DNA from: CAJQQK01 sp049116495
GTDB taxonomy: Bacteria > Pseudomonadota > Alphaproteobacteria > Rhizobiales > Hyphomicrobiaceae
Reading direction: 5' to 3'
DNA: 64,000 nt
Assembly (NCBI GenBank): GCA_049116495.1
Contig: JAGDYV010000007.1
Span: 1-64,000 of the forward strand
Shown here: positions 1 to 8,779 of the stretch, piece after piece
How the letters are laid out: every line of letters starts with the position of its first letter
How positions within the stretch are numbered: position 1 is the first letter of the stretch
Notes under the pieces: model-generated
The model's database searches: none
What the model saw: only the letters and a program-made list of their open reading frames with translations
Told to the model about the DNA's origin: nothing
Translations under genes and position numbers: made by a program

Positions 1-569
1 TTGATGAAGATCACCATGCAGTGCGACTTGGAGATCGAGCCGGTGAGCTTGCGCAGCGCCTGGCTCATCAACCGTGCCTGCAGGCCGGGCAGACTATCGC
101 CCATGTCACCTTCAAGCTCGGCACGTGGTGTCAGGGCGGCAACCGAGTCGATGACCAACACGTCCATCGCGCCGGAACGCACCAGCGTATCGGTAATTTC
201 AAGCGCCTGCTCACCCGTATCAGGCTGTGAAATCAGCAGATCATCAACCTGCACGCCGAGCTTGCGCGCATAAACGGGATCGATCGCGTGTTCAGCGTCA
301 ACAAAGCCGCAGATGCCACCTGCCTTTTGCGCTTCGGCAATGACGTGCAGCGCGAGCGTCGTCTTGCCTGACGATTCAGGGCCGTAGATCTCAATAATCC
401 GCCCCTTGGGCAGGCCGCCGATACCAAGCGCGATGTCGAGGCCAAGAGACCCGGTCGGCACCGCTTCGATGTCGTGGCTGGAATTGGCGCCGAGCAACAT
501 CACTGAGCCCTTGCCAAAATTCTTCTCGATCTGGGCCAGGGCGGCATCCAGTGCCTTCTGCTTATCCAT
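1..569 (-). CDS. recA: RecA recombinase, 5' part (cut by window edge)
   Basis: Cytoplasmic ATPase that forms the filament for homologous recombination and activates LexA self-cleavage. The visible N-terminal 189 codons start MDKQKALDAALAQIEKNFGK and contain the Walker A motif GPESSGKT (about residues 68-75) and the segment VVDSVAALTPRAELEGD that follows Walker B. The ATG at 567-569 is preceded by GGGAGC. The gene reads leftward and its C-terminal half lies outside the window. It stands directly downstream of cckA on the same strand, but a hairpin and about 360 bp of spacer suggest its own promoter. Identification is essentially certain. Confidence 0.97.
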   Translation of the reverse strand, partial: MDKQKALDAALAQIEKNFGKGSVMLLGANSSHDIEAVPTGSLGLDIALGIGGLPKGRIIEIYGPESSGKTTLALHVIAEAQKAGGICGFVDAEHAIDPVYARKLGVQVDDLLISQPDTGEQALEITDTLVRSGAMDVLVIDSVAALTPRAELEGDMGDSLPGLQARLMSQALRKLTGSISKSHCMVIFI

Positions 570-928
570 TTTTGCTCCCTCGATCACTCGGAGTTCAGGC
601 ACGGTCATTTGTGTCACCCTATGTCAAGCGTTAATCATCAGCAATTGACATACAATGTACCCGATTTGTTCTCTTTTGTCCAATCAAGCCTAATCAACTG
701 AAATGGATGCTTTTATCGCGCCATGTTCTGGTTTCGATCAGGTTGCCTGAGCGAATGACTGTTCATACCGCGATTCGGTTGTCGTGGCAGCGCAGCTCAA
801 TGACTTAAGTTGCAGTTCATACACAAAAATATAATGGCAAGCTGGCCGACGTATAATGGCGCACGCGCAGCGTCATCGAACTGCTGCGCGTGCGGTCACC
901 GGACGATCCGTCAGGAATTGTGCGGCTG
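570..928. other. Intergenic region recA-cckA
   Basis: No gene is seen in these 359 bp. The right part holds the hairpin following cckA (861-893). The left part must contain the recA promoter. On the minus strand a TTGACA hexamer lies at 622-627, but no convincing -10 element follows at normal spacing. A GTTC-N6-GTCC element at 668-681 resembles, but does not match, the alphaproteobacterial LexA box (GTTC-N7-GTTC). Confidence 0.5.
861..893 (-). terminator. Hairpin downstream of cckA, likely terminator
   Basis: Perfect 11-bp inverted repeat: GCACGCGCAGC at 861-871 and GCTGCGCGTGC at 883-893, with an 11-nt loop. It lies 36 bp beyond the cckA stop codon in the direction of transcription. The sequence after the stem (GCCATTATAC) is only weakly T-rich, so it may be a stability or processing hairpin rather than a strict intrinsic terminator. 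Confidence 0.5.
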
Positions 929-3595
929 TCAGGCAATATGCTCTTTGACCGTCTCAGCGATCTGCGCCAGCGTATAGGGCTTGGGGAGGAAGACATAGTC
1001 TGCATCCGCGTCAAGCTCGTGATTGAACGCATCATCGGCATAGCCCGACACGAATATGAACTTCAAATCCGGACACTTGTCGCGCAGATTTTTATAGAGC
1101 GTCGGCCCGTCCATCTCCGGCATCTTGACGTCGCTGACCACAATGTCGATTTCGTAGTCGTTGTCTTCCATGATCTCGAGCGCTTCGACGCCGTCGCCCG
1201 CTTGCAGGACCTCGTAGCCCTGGCGCTTGAGTGCCTCGGTTGCAAAAATGCGCACGGCATCCTCATCCTCGACGACCAGGACGCGGCCATTGCCCGTGAG
1301 ATCACGTGGGCGCGGCGGAGCGGCCGGCTCCGGCTTGACGACGGCGGCCCCTTCCGCCTCGTGATGACGAGGCAGGAAGACGCGGAATGTCGTGCCCTTG
1401 CCGATGGTCGTGTCAGCGAAAATGTAGCCGCCGGTCTGCTTGACGATGCCGTAGACCGTGGCAAGACCGAGCCCGGTTCCCTTGCCAATATCCTTGGTCG
1501 TGAAGAACGGCTCGAAGATCTTGCTTTTGACCTCTTCGCTCATGCCGGTGCCGTTGTCTTCGACCTCGATCAGGACATATTCACCGATCGCCATGCCATG
1601 CGCCAAATAGCGTTGGCTATCGCGTTCGGTGATGTTTTTCGTGCGAATGGCCAGACGTCCGCCTTCTGGCATGGCATCACGCGCGTTGACGGCCAGGTTG
1701 ATGACGACCTGGTCGACTTGGCTGCGGTCTGCCTTGACCTGCCAGAGATCCCGGCCGGATGAAATCTTCAACTCGACCTGCTCACCGAGCAGCCGGTTGA
1801 GCAGCACCGACAGGTCGGTCATCATTTCGTTGAGCTGCAGGATGACCGGCTCCAGCGTCTGGCGACGCGAGAAGGCGAGCAGCTTCTTGACCAGTTCCGA
1901 GGCCCGGTTGGCGCTCGATCGGATATTCTGGATGTTCTTATAGGCGTGGTCGCCACGGCGGTGCGACAGCATCAGCAGGTCCGAGAAACCGATAATCGCC
2001 GTCAGAACATTGTTGAAGTCGTGTGCAATCCCGCCTGCGAGCTTGCCGACGGCTTCCATCTTCTGTGCCTGGGCGAATTTGCGCTCCAACGCCTTTTCCG
2101 CGCTCGCATCGACAACGTAAAGCACGACGGCGCGATCTGATTCCGCGTTCGATGACAACGAAGTCAGGAATAGACGCCGCGTGAACTCGGCGTTCTCGCC
2201 GACGCTGATCTCGACCGGTGCGATTTTGGCTTTGCCCGCGAACGCGTCATCAAAGGCTGCGCGCAACGCGGCCTGCGTCTCGTCATCGGCGTCCCTGGCG
2301 AGCAAATCAAAGGCATCGCGTTCAATGACCTGCTTGCCATCCAGCAACATGCGCGCGAAAGCGCCATTGGCACCGGTGACCGAGCCCGTCGTATCGAGGG
2401 TTGCGATACCGAATGGCGCCGATTGGAAGAAGCTTTCGAAACGCACCGGCACGACGTCACCTGATTCGACGCCGACCGCGTGCCCTTGACGTTCCATGAC
2501 AACCGCTGAGAAGCCGCCACGACCGCCACCGACCGGTCCCGCAGCAATCGACTCCGGTTCCACGATCAGGTCCGCCGGCCAACGTGTGCCATCCTTGCGC
2601 ACTAGGTCGAGCTCAATGCGTGGTGGCTGGCCGGTGTTATCGCGCTCAAGCGCGCGCAGCAACTGGGCACCATCGCCCGCGACGATGTCCGTCAATCTCA
2701 AATCATGATCGATGTCGTCGGCGTTGAAGCCGAGATCCCGGCCGAGACCGTCATTCAGGAATGCGATACGTCCATCCGCCTCGGCAACCAGGACACCGGC
2801 CGGAATCTGTTCGAGGTGCGTCAAGCGGCGTTCGAGATGACGCCGGTCGGCGGCTTCGCGGGCGCGGTTGCCTGTAATATCCGACAATGTCCACAAGATC
2901 GCCTGTCCCGTTGCACCAACCAGATCTACGTGACCGAACGGTTTCACCGTAATGCGCAGCCATCGCGATTCACCGCCAGATAACGCGCCTTGATCGCGCA
3001 GTACTTCGACATCCTCGGTTCGCACTTGGCCGTTTGCTGCTGCCCGACAAAGCCTGAACAAGCTTTCAGCGCCACCCGGGCTGGCGGCAACCGCCTGTTC
3101 AAGAGAATTAAGATCGCCAAGTCCGTCGCGGCCAAGCAGGCGACCGGCGGCACGATTGCCGAAGATCACCCGTGCCTCGGGCGTGGTCAGGAAGACGCCG
3201 TCATCAAGGCGCTCGGCAATGGCACGCATGATGTCGGATTCTTCAGTACGTTCGGCGACGCGGATGTGGCCCGCCATCAAGCCAAACAGGAAAAACACGC
3301 CAAACACGGCGAGCACACCCATGATCGTCAAAACGATCGGTTCGGCCGATTTTGCGGAGAGAAATGCCAGCGTGGTCGCGCCAGCAGCCAACACGACGAC
3401 AAAACCTGTCACCAGGCTGTTGCTGCCGGAAATCGATGCCAAAGGGTCTGCACCAAGAGACGCTCTGGACATGGGATCGTGGGAGGCCAATTGCGCGTTC
3501 CGCTCATCGCTCGCACTGTAACGATGCCACACTATACGATTCGCAAAATTCGAACCGAGGCCAATTGAACTCAACAAACAACGCGTACGCGGCAT
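929..3595 (-). CDS. cckA: CckA-type hybrid histidine kinase
   Basis: Membrane sensor kinase of the CckA-ChpT-CtrA phosphorelay that controls the alphaproteobacterial cell cycle and motility. An 888-residue protein from the ATG at 3593-3595. Two membrane segments (about residues 59-110) are followed by PAS-like regions. The DHp helix has the acceptor His in GGIAHDFNNVLTAIIGF (about 525), then a HATPase domain with DNGTGM and GTGLGLATVYG. The C-terminal receiver begins VLVVEDEDAVR and has the phospho-acceptor Asp in VVSDVKMPEMDG. This start has a good RBS (GGTGGGAG, 5 nt). A TTG five codons upstream is possible, and an ATG at 3470-3472 would remove about 41 cytoplasmic residues but has no clear RBS. 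Confidence 0.92.
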   Translation of the reverse strand: MPRTRCLLSSIGLGSNFANRIVWHRYSASDERNAQLASHDPMSRASLGADPLASISGSNSLVTGFVVVLAAGATTLAFLSAKSAEPIVLTIMGVLAVFGVFFLFGLMAGHIRVAERTEESDIMRAIAERLDDGVFLTTPEARVIFGNRAAGRLLGRDGLGDLNSLEQAVAASPGGAESLFRLCRAAANGQVRTEDVEVLRDQGALSGGESRWLRITVKPFGHVDLVGATGQAILWTLSDITGNRAREAADRRHLERRLTHLEQIPAGVLVAEADGRIAFLNDGLGRDLGFNADDIDHDLRLTDIVAGDGAQLLRALERDNTGQPPRIELDLVRKDGTRWPADLIVEPESIAAGPVGGGRGGFSAVVMERQGHAVGVESGDVVPVRFESFFQSAPFGIATLDTTGSVTGANGAFARMLLDGKQVIERDAFDLLARDADDETQAALRAAFDDAFAGKAKIAPVEISVGENAEFTRRLFLTSLSSNAESDRAVVLYVVDASAEKALERKFAQAQKMEAVGKLAGGIAHDFNNVLTAIIGFSDLLMLSHRRGDHAYKNIQNIRSSANRASELVKKLLAFSRRQTLEPVILQLNEMMTDLSVLLNRLLGEQVELKISSGRDLWQVKADRSQVDQVVINLAVNARDAMPEGGRLAIRTKNITERDSQRYLAHGMAIGEYVLIEVEDNGTGMSEEVKSKIFEPFFTTKDIGKGTGLGLATVYGIVKQTGGYIFADTTIGKGTTFRVFLPRHHEAEGAAVVKPEPAAPPRPRDLTGNGRVLVVEDEDAVRIFATEALKRQGYEVLQAGDGVEALEIMEDNDYEIDIVVSDVKMPEMDGPTLYKNLRDKCPDLKFIFVSGYADDAFNHELDADADYVFLPKPYTLAQIAETVKEHIA

Positions 3596-4009
3596 TTTGG
3601 CTCCCACCAAGAACTACTCAATATTCTGCCGCCCCGATGGCGGTCCTGCTATCCGAATCAGCGCCGTTTGGCCTGTCCCGATAAGCATTGCTCACGTGGC
3701 GATTTTTCTTCCCTCTCGCGCCCGAAGTGGCGGCCTCGGGCAACAAGGCTGTAGAAAACGCCCGCTGCAGCCCTAAGACTTCGTCGATCAGGGTTAAAAT
3801 GGAGTGAAATTGCGTCTATACGGACTCTTAGTTGGTGTCTTTATTGGTTCATGCTCGCACGTGCGGAGAAAAAATTCCCGCGGCATCCAAGTTGTGTCGG
3901 GTTCGCTGATTAGGCTGATTTGGGGCTCGACATTTGGCAGCGCTGCGACTGGCTTATCCGGCGGCGCTTTGATCAACAGGAACGCGGGTGCAACCCGCTG
4001 GGGACACAC
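3596..4009. other. Intergenic region cckA / FliO-like gene
   Basis: Divergent spacer of 414 bp that should carry promoters for cckA (leftward) and the FliO-like gene (rightward). I found no tRNA, repeat or convincing small gene. A reading frame at 3804-4064 starts like a lipoprotein, but its remainder has no protein-like composition and overlaps the next gene, so I do not accept it. Confidence 0.4.
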
Positions 4010-4426
4010 ATGGTCTGGGATATCCTCTCGTGGCTGTTCTTTATCGTTTTCATCGCCGGACTAATCGTCGTTGGCGGCCTGCTCTTGAAGGGCTACCTCG
4101 GTCAGGACGGCGCCGGCGCGTCGTTTGCCGGTGGTTTCTTCGGCCCTAAACCGGACAAACGACTTGATGTCGTCGATCAGGCCAACGTCGATGGACGCCG
4201 CAGGCTGGTTTTGGTCCGCCGCGACAATGTTGAGCACCTCATCATGACCGGTGGCCCGGTCGACGTCGTCATCGAGACCAATATTGAGACGAGCGGCGCG
4301 GACGTTTCGCGCGTCAGGCCTTCAGAGCGCTTGGATAACGGCAAAGTCGAACCGATCGAGAAAAAGTCGCCGACTCTGATCAGTCGATCGATCCGCTCGT
4401 TTGGCAAAACCGCCGACGAAGGCTGA
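4010..4426 (+). CDS. FliO-like small membrane protein
   Basis: A 138-residue protein with one N-terminal membrane segment (MVWDILSWLFFIVFIAGLIV, residues 1-20) and a basic cytoplasmic domain. The domain holds the FliO-family signature DGRRRLVLVRRDNVEHLIM followed by TGGPVDVVIE. In flagellated bacteria FliO assists assembly of the FliPQR export gate. Alphaproteobacteria also carry FliO-like genes outside flagellar clusters, and no other flagellar gene is visible here, so a role in flagellar export is only inferred. The start was chosen because GGGGAC precedes the ATG at 4010 and the protein then begins directly at the membrane helix. Confidence 0.7.
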   Translation: MVWDILSWLFFIVFIAGLIVVGGLLLKGYLGQDGAGASFAGGFFGPKPDKRLDVVDQANVDGRRRLVLVRRDNVEHLIMTGGPVDVVIETNIETSGADVSRVRPSERLDNGKVEPIEKKSPTLISRSIRSFGKTADEG

Positions 4427-4584
4427 CGCCCGTCAGGCGCTGTGACCGACTGGCACCGCAAATCCCCCTATGTCGACGCCCGAGTACCGTTTTGATCAAC
4501 GTCGGACTATATTGTTCCGACGCTGATCGGCGGCCGTTGTGCGCCCTTGAAATCGGCTTCATCAAATAATTGGAAAGTTGCGTG

Positions 4585-7167
4585 ATGACATTGCCTCGTC
4601 AATCCAAGCGGCTCGGTGAAGCGATGGTCCGCCTGTCGCTGGCGACACTGGCGTTGCTCGTGCTTTGGACAGCTGCGGGTTTCGGCCAATCGGTACCGAG
4701 TGCCGGCACGGCGGAGAAGGCCACGGCCGGCACCGTTGCAAGTCAGGCGCGCGACGATGTTTTATTCCCGAAAAAGCTCAGCACCAACGTTCAAAGGCTG
4801 AATGCGGAGATCGATCGTCTCGCCAAAGGTCTGACACGGGTGCGCAAGGACGATGCCGAGCTGGAGGTTTTGCGCCCACAGATCGAGGCGACGATCGCGG
4901 CGGCCGAAGCCAACGAGAAAGAAATCAAGCCTCTTCTCGAAACGGTCGAGCGGCAGATCAAGGCGCTTGGCGAGGCGCCCAAGAAGGATTCGGAAGCAAA
5001 AGAGCCGCCCGAGATCATAAGCGAACGTGCGCGCCTGAGTGAAGCCCAGCAACGCCTGCGTGGTGCTCTCAAGCAATCGGAGTTGTCGCGCGTTCGCAGC
5101 AAACAATTGCTTGCCCGCATCCAATCGTTGCGACTTGAAAACCTGGGCCGCGATCTGCGCAAGCGCCAACTTCCACCACCCATCTCACAGGCCCATTGGC
5201 AGAAGCTGCTCTCGCAATTGCCGCGCCTGGGCGGTCAAATCGTGACGGTTAGCGAGAACTGGTGGGCGATTGCCGGTTCACGCATCCATTGGCTGTTCCT
5301 GATTGTGATCGGCGCCGGCTTCTTGAAATGGGCGCTGCGCAGCGCTGTCGACAGCCGGCTGCGGACGTGGGTGCGGGATCCGATCGAGGATGAACCGCCG
5401 GCCTATCTCAAGCGGGTGCGGATGGCCGTTGCGACCCTTCCTATGCTGCTGATGCCGGGCCTGCTGACGATGGGCGCCGTTTACCTGGCGATGTCGGCGA
5501 CCGGATTGCTCAACGAACAAGTCGATCAGATGGCGATCGCCGCGCTCAAGGCCATCGCGGTCTTCCTGATTGCGAGCGCTCTTGCGAAAGCCATCCTTCT
5601 CCCGTCGGCGCCGTCCTGGCGCCTGATTGGTCTTCCTACAGCCGTTGCCCGCCGCTACCTCTGGTTGACGCGGTCTCTGGCGGGCGTTTACTGCCTCGAC
5701 CTCTGGCTCCACGACGTTTTTGCGGCGCTCCAGGTCCCAGCGTCGATTGACACCGCGGCAACGCTGCTCACCAATCTTGCTTTTGCAGCTTTACTCTATG
5801 CGTTCGCATGGCAACCTGCGCACGCAACGGACGTGGAAGCAGAGCAGCAGCGTGTCAGTCATCAACTGCTAGAGAGAACGGTTTATTGGCTGCGTCTGCC
5901 GGCGACCCTGGCTGTCCTCGTGATCGCGATTGCGAGTTTGCTCGGATACCTCGCGCTCGGACGGTTCATCGCCGGCCAGGTCATGTTGATCGGGATCAGC
6001 GCCGCCGGCCTGCTGCTCGGTCATCTCGCGGCGCGCTCCATCGCAACGGGTGAGGCGGAGATATTCGGGCCGGGAATAGACGACGTGCTGGATCGGCGCC
6101 TGGCACTCACGGGCCGGCGGCGCAGCATCGTGCTCAGTGCCCTATCGTTTTTGTTCAACGTCCTGCTCGTCCTCGGCCTCATCTCCTTGTTGCTGATCTC
6201 GTGGGGATTTTCTGGTGCTGAACTGCTCGGCTGGGGACGGTCGTTGCTGTTCGGCTTCGAGATCGGCAAATTCCGCTTCTCGCTCATTCAGATCCTGCTG
6301 GCGATCGCCCTGTTTGTCGGCGTTATCGTTCTTACACGGCTGTTCCAATCCTGGTTGTCACGCAAAGTCCTGTCGGGAGAGCGCGTAGACCGCGGGATTG
6401 CAAACTCGATCCACGCCGGCATCGGATATACCGGCATCGCGCTTGCCGCGCTCGTTGGGGTCAGTTATGCCGGGCTCGACCTTAGCAATATCGCCCTCAT
6501 AGCCAGTGCTCTCTCGATCGGTATCGGCTTCGGCCTGAACGCGATCGCAAGCAACTTTGTCTCAGGGCTGATTATGTTGATCGAGCGGCCGATCAAAGTC
6601 GGCGACTGGGTCGTGGTCGGCCCGCACCAGGGCCATGTGCGCCACATTTCAGTGCGCGCCACGGAAATCGAAACGTTCGATCGTGCCAGCGTCATTATTC
6701 CGAACTCGGACTTCATGACCGGCGCGGTGCAGAATTGGACCCACCGCAATGCTATGGGCCGTGTCGTCGTCAATATTGGCGTGTCCTACAGCGCCGATCC
6801 GGAGAAGGTGATGGCACTGCTCCAGCAGATCGCGACAGACTGCGATGCCCTTCTGACTTATCCGGCACCAAGCGTCGTGTTCGAGGAATTCGGCGCGAGC
6901 TCGCTGGATTTCTCAATTCGCGGCTACATCGCCGACGTCAGTTCCATGCTGTCGGCAAAAACCGCACTCCGTCTCGCCATCACCAAGGTGTTTCGTGAAA
7001 ACGACGTTGAGATTCCGTTCCCGCAGCAAGACATTCACCTGCGGGATCTTGATGGCGTGCGTGAACTCGTTGGGCAGACGCTGGCACGGCGGGCCGAGGA
7101 GGCGCGCGTTGACCAGGCGATGGCCCATGGCAACGACAATAGCGGTCAAACGCCGGACAAAACTTGA
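4585..7167 (+). CDS. Large MscS-family mechanosensitive channel
   Basis: An 860-residue inner-membrane protein of the MscK/YjeP-like, DUF3772-containing kind. It starts with a signal peptide (LATLALLVLWTAAGFGQS) and a periplasmic coiled-coil region (about 60-200), followed by many membrane helices from about 225 on. The C-terminal third is the MscS channel core: the pore-lining helix and beta domain show ALSIGIGFGLNAIASNFVSG and LIERPIKVGDWVVVG. Members open under membrane tension and release solutes during osmotic downshock. The ATG at 4585 has GGAAAG seven bases upstream; a TTG at 4570 is a weaker start. It is probably monocistronic, since the FliO-like gene ends 158 bp upstream. Confidence 0.9.
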   Translation: MTLPRQSKRLGEAMVRLSLATLALLVLWTAAGFGQSVPSAGTAEKATAGTVASQARDDVLFPKKLSTNVQRLNAEIDRLAKGLTRVRKDDAELEVLRPQIEATIAAAEANEKEIKPLLETVERQIKALGEAPKKDSEAKEPPEIISERARLSEAQQRLRGALKQSELSRVRSKQLLARIQSLRLENLGRDLRKRQLPPPISQAHWQKLLSQLPRLGGQIVTVSENWWAIAGSRIHWLFLIVIGAGFLKWALRSAVDSRLRTWVRDPIEDEPPAYLKRVRMAVATLPMLLMPGLLTMGAVYLAMSATGLLNEQVDQMAIAALKAIAVFLIASALAKAILLPSAPSWRLIGLPTAVARRYLWLTRSLAGVYCLDLWLHDVFAALQVPASIDTAATLLTNLAFAALLYAFAWQPAHATDVEAEQQRVSHQLLERTVYWLRLPATLAVLVIAIASLLGYLALGRFIAGQVMLIGISAAGLLLGHLAARSIATGEAEIFGPGIDDVLDRRLALTGRRRSIVLSALSFLFNVLLVLGLISLLLISWGFSGAELLGWGRSLLFGFEIGKFRFSLIQILLAIALFVGVIVLTRLFQSWLSRKVLSGERVDRGIANSIHAGIGYTGIALAALVGVSYAGLDLSNIALIASALSIGIGFGLNAIASNFVSGLIMLIERPIKVGDWVVVGPHQGHVRHISVRATEIETFDRASVIIPNSDFMTGAVQNWTHRNAMGRVVVNIGVSYSADPEKVMALLQQIATDCDALLTYPAPSVVFEEFGASSLDFSIRGYIADVSSMLSAKTALRLAITKVFRENDVEIPFPQQDIHLRDLDGVRELVGQTLARRAEEARVDQAMAHGNDNSGQTPDKT

Positions 7168-7177
7168 TATTGCCCGA

Positions 7178-7417
7178 TCAATCCCAGTCGTTGAACGCCG
7201 TCGCGGCGAAAGAAGATGTATGAAAATCCTGAACCGACGTCACAACTGATCCAGCGGACGGCGAGGCCTTGGCGAGATTCGTCTTTGTCGGAACCGGTTG
7301 CCGCGCCGACAGAGCCGTTGGCAAAACCAGTAGCGCACCAAGTGTAAGTATCACAGCAAAGACGATCTGCGCCCTTAGGCCGGGTGGTACATTATTCCGA
7401 TAACGTGTCTTACTCAC
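7178..7417 (-). CDS. Small single-pass membrane protein, unknown function
   Basis: A 79-residue protein with a basic N-terminus (MSKTRYRNNVPPGLRAQ), one hydrophobic helix (IVFAVILTLGALLVLPTALS, residues 18-37) and a polar tail. It starts at GTG with GAGG upstream. It lies between the MscS-family gene (convergent) and dksA (same strand, 108 bp upstream), so it could be co-transcribed with dksA. No family was recognised. The clear membrane segment and start context favour a real gene, but short length keeps confidence moderate. Confidence 0.45.
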   Translation of the reverse strand: MSKTRYRNNVPPGLRAQIVFAVILTLGALLVLPTALSARQPVPTKTNLAKASPSAGSVVTSVQDFHTSSFAATAFNDWD

Positions 7418-7525
7418 GGGCGAAACCTCGGCAAACCGGTTGGTGACGCCCCAGTTTAAGCCGGTGATGGTTTCTCGATCGTTAAGCGGTGTTCAGTTTT
7501 GGCACACCCTTGGCCGCGCCGCGCT

Positions 7526-8416
7526 CTAATCTTCGCGAAACACCCGCTCGCGGCGCTCATGGCGTTCTTGCGCCTCCAGCGACAACGTTGCAATCGGTCG
7601 GGCTTCGAGACGGCGCAGACCGATCGGCTCGCCGGTTTCCTCGCAATAACCGTAGGCCCCCTCCTCGATGCGGGCGAGCGCCGCATTGATCTTCGAGACC
7701 AGCTTGCGCTGGCGATCTCTTGCGCGCAATTCAAGGGCTCGATCGGTTTCTGATGTCGCCCGGTCGGCAACATCGGCATGCTGCTCGGAGGCCGATGTCA
7801 GACCAGCCAGCGTCTCTCGCGTCTGGCGAATGATGTCTTCTTTCCAGGCAACGAGCTTGTTGCGGAAATAGACCTGTTGGTGGTCATTCATGAACGGTTC
7901 TTTGTCGCTCGGGCGATAATCCTCCGGCAACTTTAAATCGGTCTTCAACGCGCGTGATCTGGCGCGGCTCTTGGTCGGGGCCATAGCCTTCGATGCTGCC
8001 TTGTTGACGCTATTGGGTTTCACGATCGACGATTTCGGCGCGGTTTTCGGTTCTACCGCGTTCTTGACCGATGCCGACTTGGATGATTTTGCCTTCGAAG
8101 CGATTTTCTTGGTCGTCGCCTTTGCGTTGTTACGTGCTGGTTTGGCGATCGCTTTTTTGGCCGGCGATGTGGTTTTCGGAGTTGCTCTTGTCTTCTTAGC
8201 CGGCGCTTTGGCGACCGCCTTTTTGACGGGTGCTGTCTTCTTCGCAGCAGGCTTCCTGCCCGTGGCTGGCTTCGGCGTGGATTTGCCGACCACCGTCTTC
8301 TTCGCTGCCGCCTTCTTGGGCGCGCTCTTTGACGGTTTAGCCACCGCCTGCCGCTTGGCCGGCGCCTTCTTCGCTGCCGGCTTGGTTGGCCGCTTCAACG
8401 TTCTTGTCTTGCTCAC
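7526..8416 (-). CDS. dksA: DksA with long Lys/Ala-rich N-terminal tail
   Basis: A 296-residue protein in two parts. Residues 1 to about 157 are a low-complexity, strongly basic tail rich in AKK/PAKK units, like histone H1. Residues about 163-296 are DksA, the RNA polymerase secondary-channel factor that works with ppGpp in the stringent response: a coiled coil from FRNKLVAWKEDIIRQTRETL, then YGYCEETGEPIGLRRLEARP and IATLSLEAQERHERR. Only one of the four zinc-finger cysteines (Cys258) remains; the others are Thr, Ser and Ala, the CTSA pattern described for Rhodobacter sphaeroides DksA. The GTG start has GGAGG six bases upstream. Canonical DksA is about 150 residues, so the tail doubles its size. 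Confidence 0.9.
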   Translation of the reverse strand: MSKTRTLKRPTKPAAKKAPAKRQAVAKPSKSAPKKAAAKKTVVGKSTPKPATGRKPAAKKTAPVKKAVAKAPAKKTRATPKTTSPAKKAIAKPARNNAKATTKKIASKAKSSKSASVKNAVEPKTAPKSSIVKPNSVNKAASKAMAPTKSRARSRALKTDLKLPEDYRPSDKEPFMNDHQQVYFRNKLVAWKEDIIRQTRETLAGLTSASEQHADVADRATSETDRALELRARDRQRKLVSKINAALARIEEGAYGYCEETGEPIGLRRLEARPIATLSLEAQERHERRERVFRED

Positions 8417-8779
8417 GACAACCTCCGGAGGGCCGGGCCTCCTTGCATTGGTCTCGTCACAACGACGGATTGCGCCCGCTTGTACTAGACAAAGGTCTCA
8501 AGTCAAGGGCTTCGACGCGGGATCGTGAACATCACATCCCCGAAACATGCTTTTCCCGAAACCGTTTTAGACCGATCATCATTAATTACGTTGTATCAAC
8601 CAATTAGAGTCATCCGGCAACGCGACTATCCGGCCACGATCGCTTTGTTTTTTGTCGTGTTGATTATCGCACTTGTGCTTGGCACGCGCGGGGCAAACGC
8701 TTAGGTTCGGCGCGTTTGGCGGGGTGTGCGCTCGCGTGCCTGCGCCCCACACTTGGCGATATCTCGAAGCGGGGCCGGA
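8417..8779. other. Intergenic region dksA / MoxR gene
   Basis: Divergent 363-bp spacer. It holds a candidate dksA promoter (8479-8506) and must contain the promoter of the rightward MoxR-type gene. A GTG or ATG further upstream of 8780 in the MoxR frame exists, but lacks RBS support. Nothing else was recognised. Confidence 0.4.
8479..8506 (-). promoter_or_regulatory. Candidate sigma70-type promoter of dksA
   Basis: Read on the minus strand: TTGACT (-35, 8501-8506), a 16-bp spacer, and TACAAG (-10, 8479-8484), about 65 bp before the dksA GTG. The hexamers match consensus at 5/6 and 4/6 positions. This is a prediction from motif and position only. Confidence 0.3.

Noticed and set aside
890..1762. 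290-codon plus-strand frame opposite cckA
   Set aside because: Opposes the receiver and ATPase domains of CckA, whose motifs are unmistakable.
3804..4064. Lipoprotein-like small gene before the FliO-like gene
   Set aside because: Only the first 20 codons resemble a lipoprotein signal; the rest is not protein-like and overlaps the supported start at 4010.
7971..8528. 185-codon hydrophobic frame opposite the DksA tail
   Set aside because: AAG/GCC-rich lysine-alanine codons read backwards as Phe/Leu/Ala, imitating a membrane protein. The DksA frame has family motifs and RBS.
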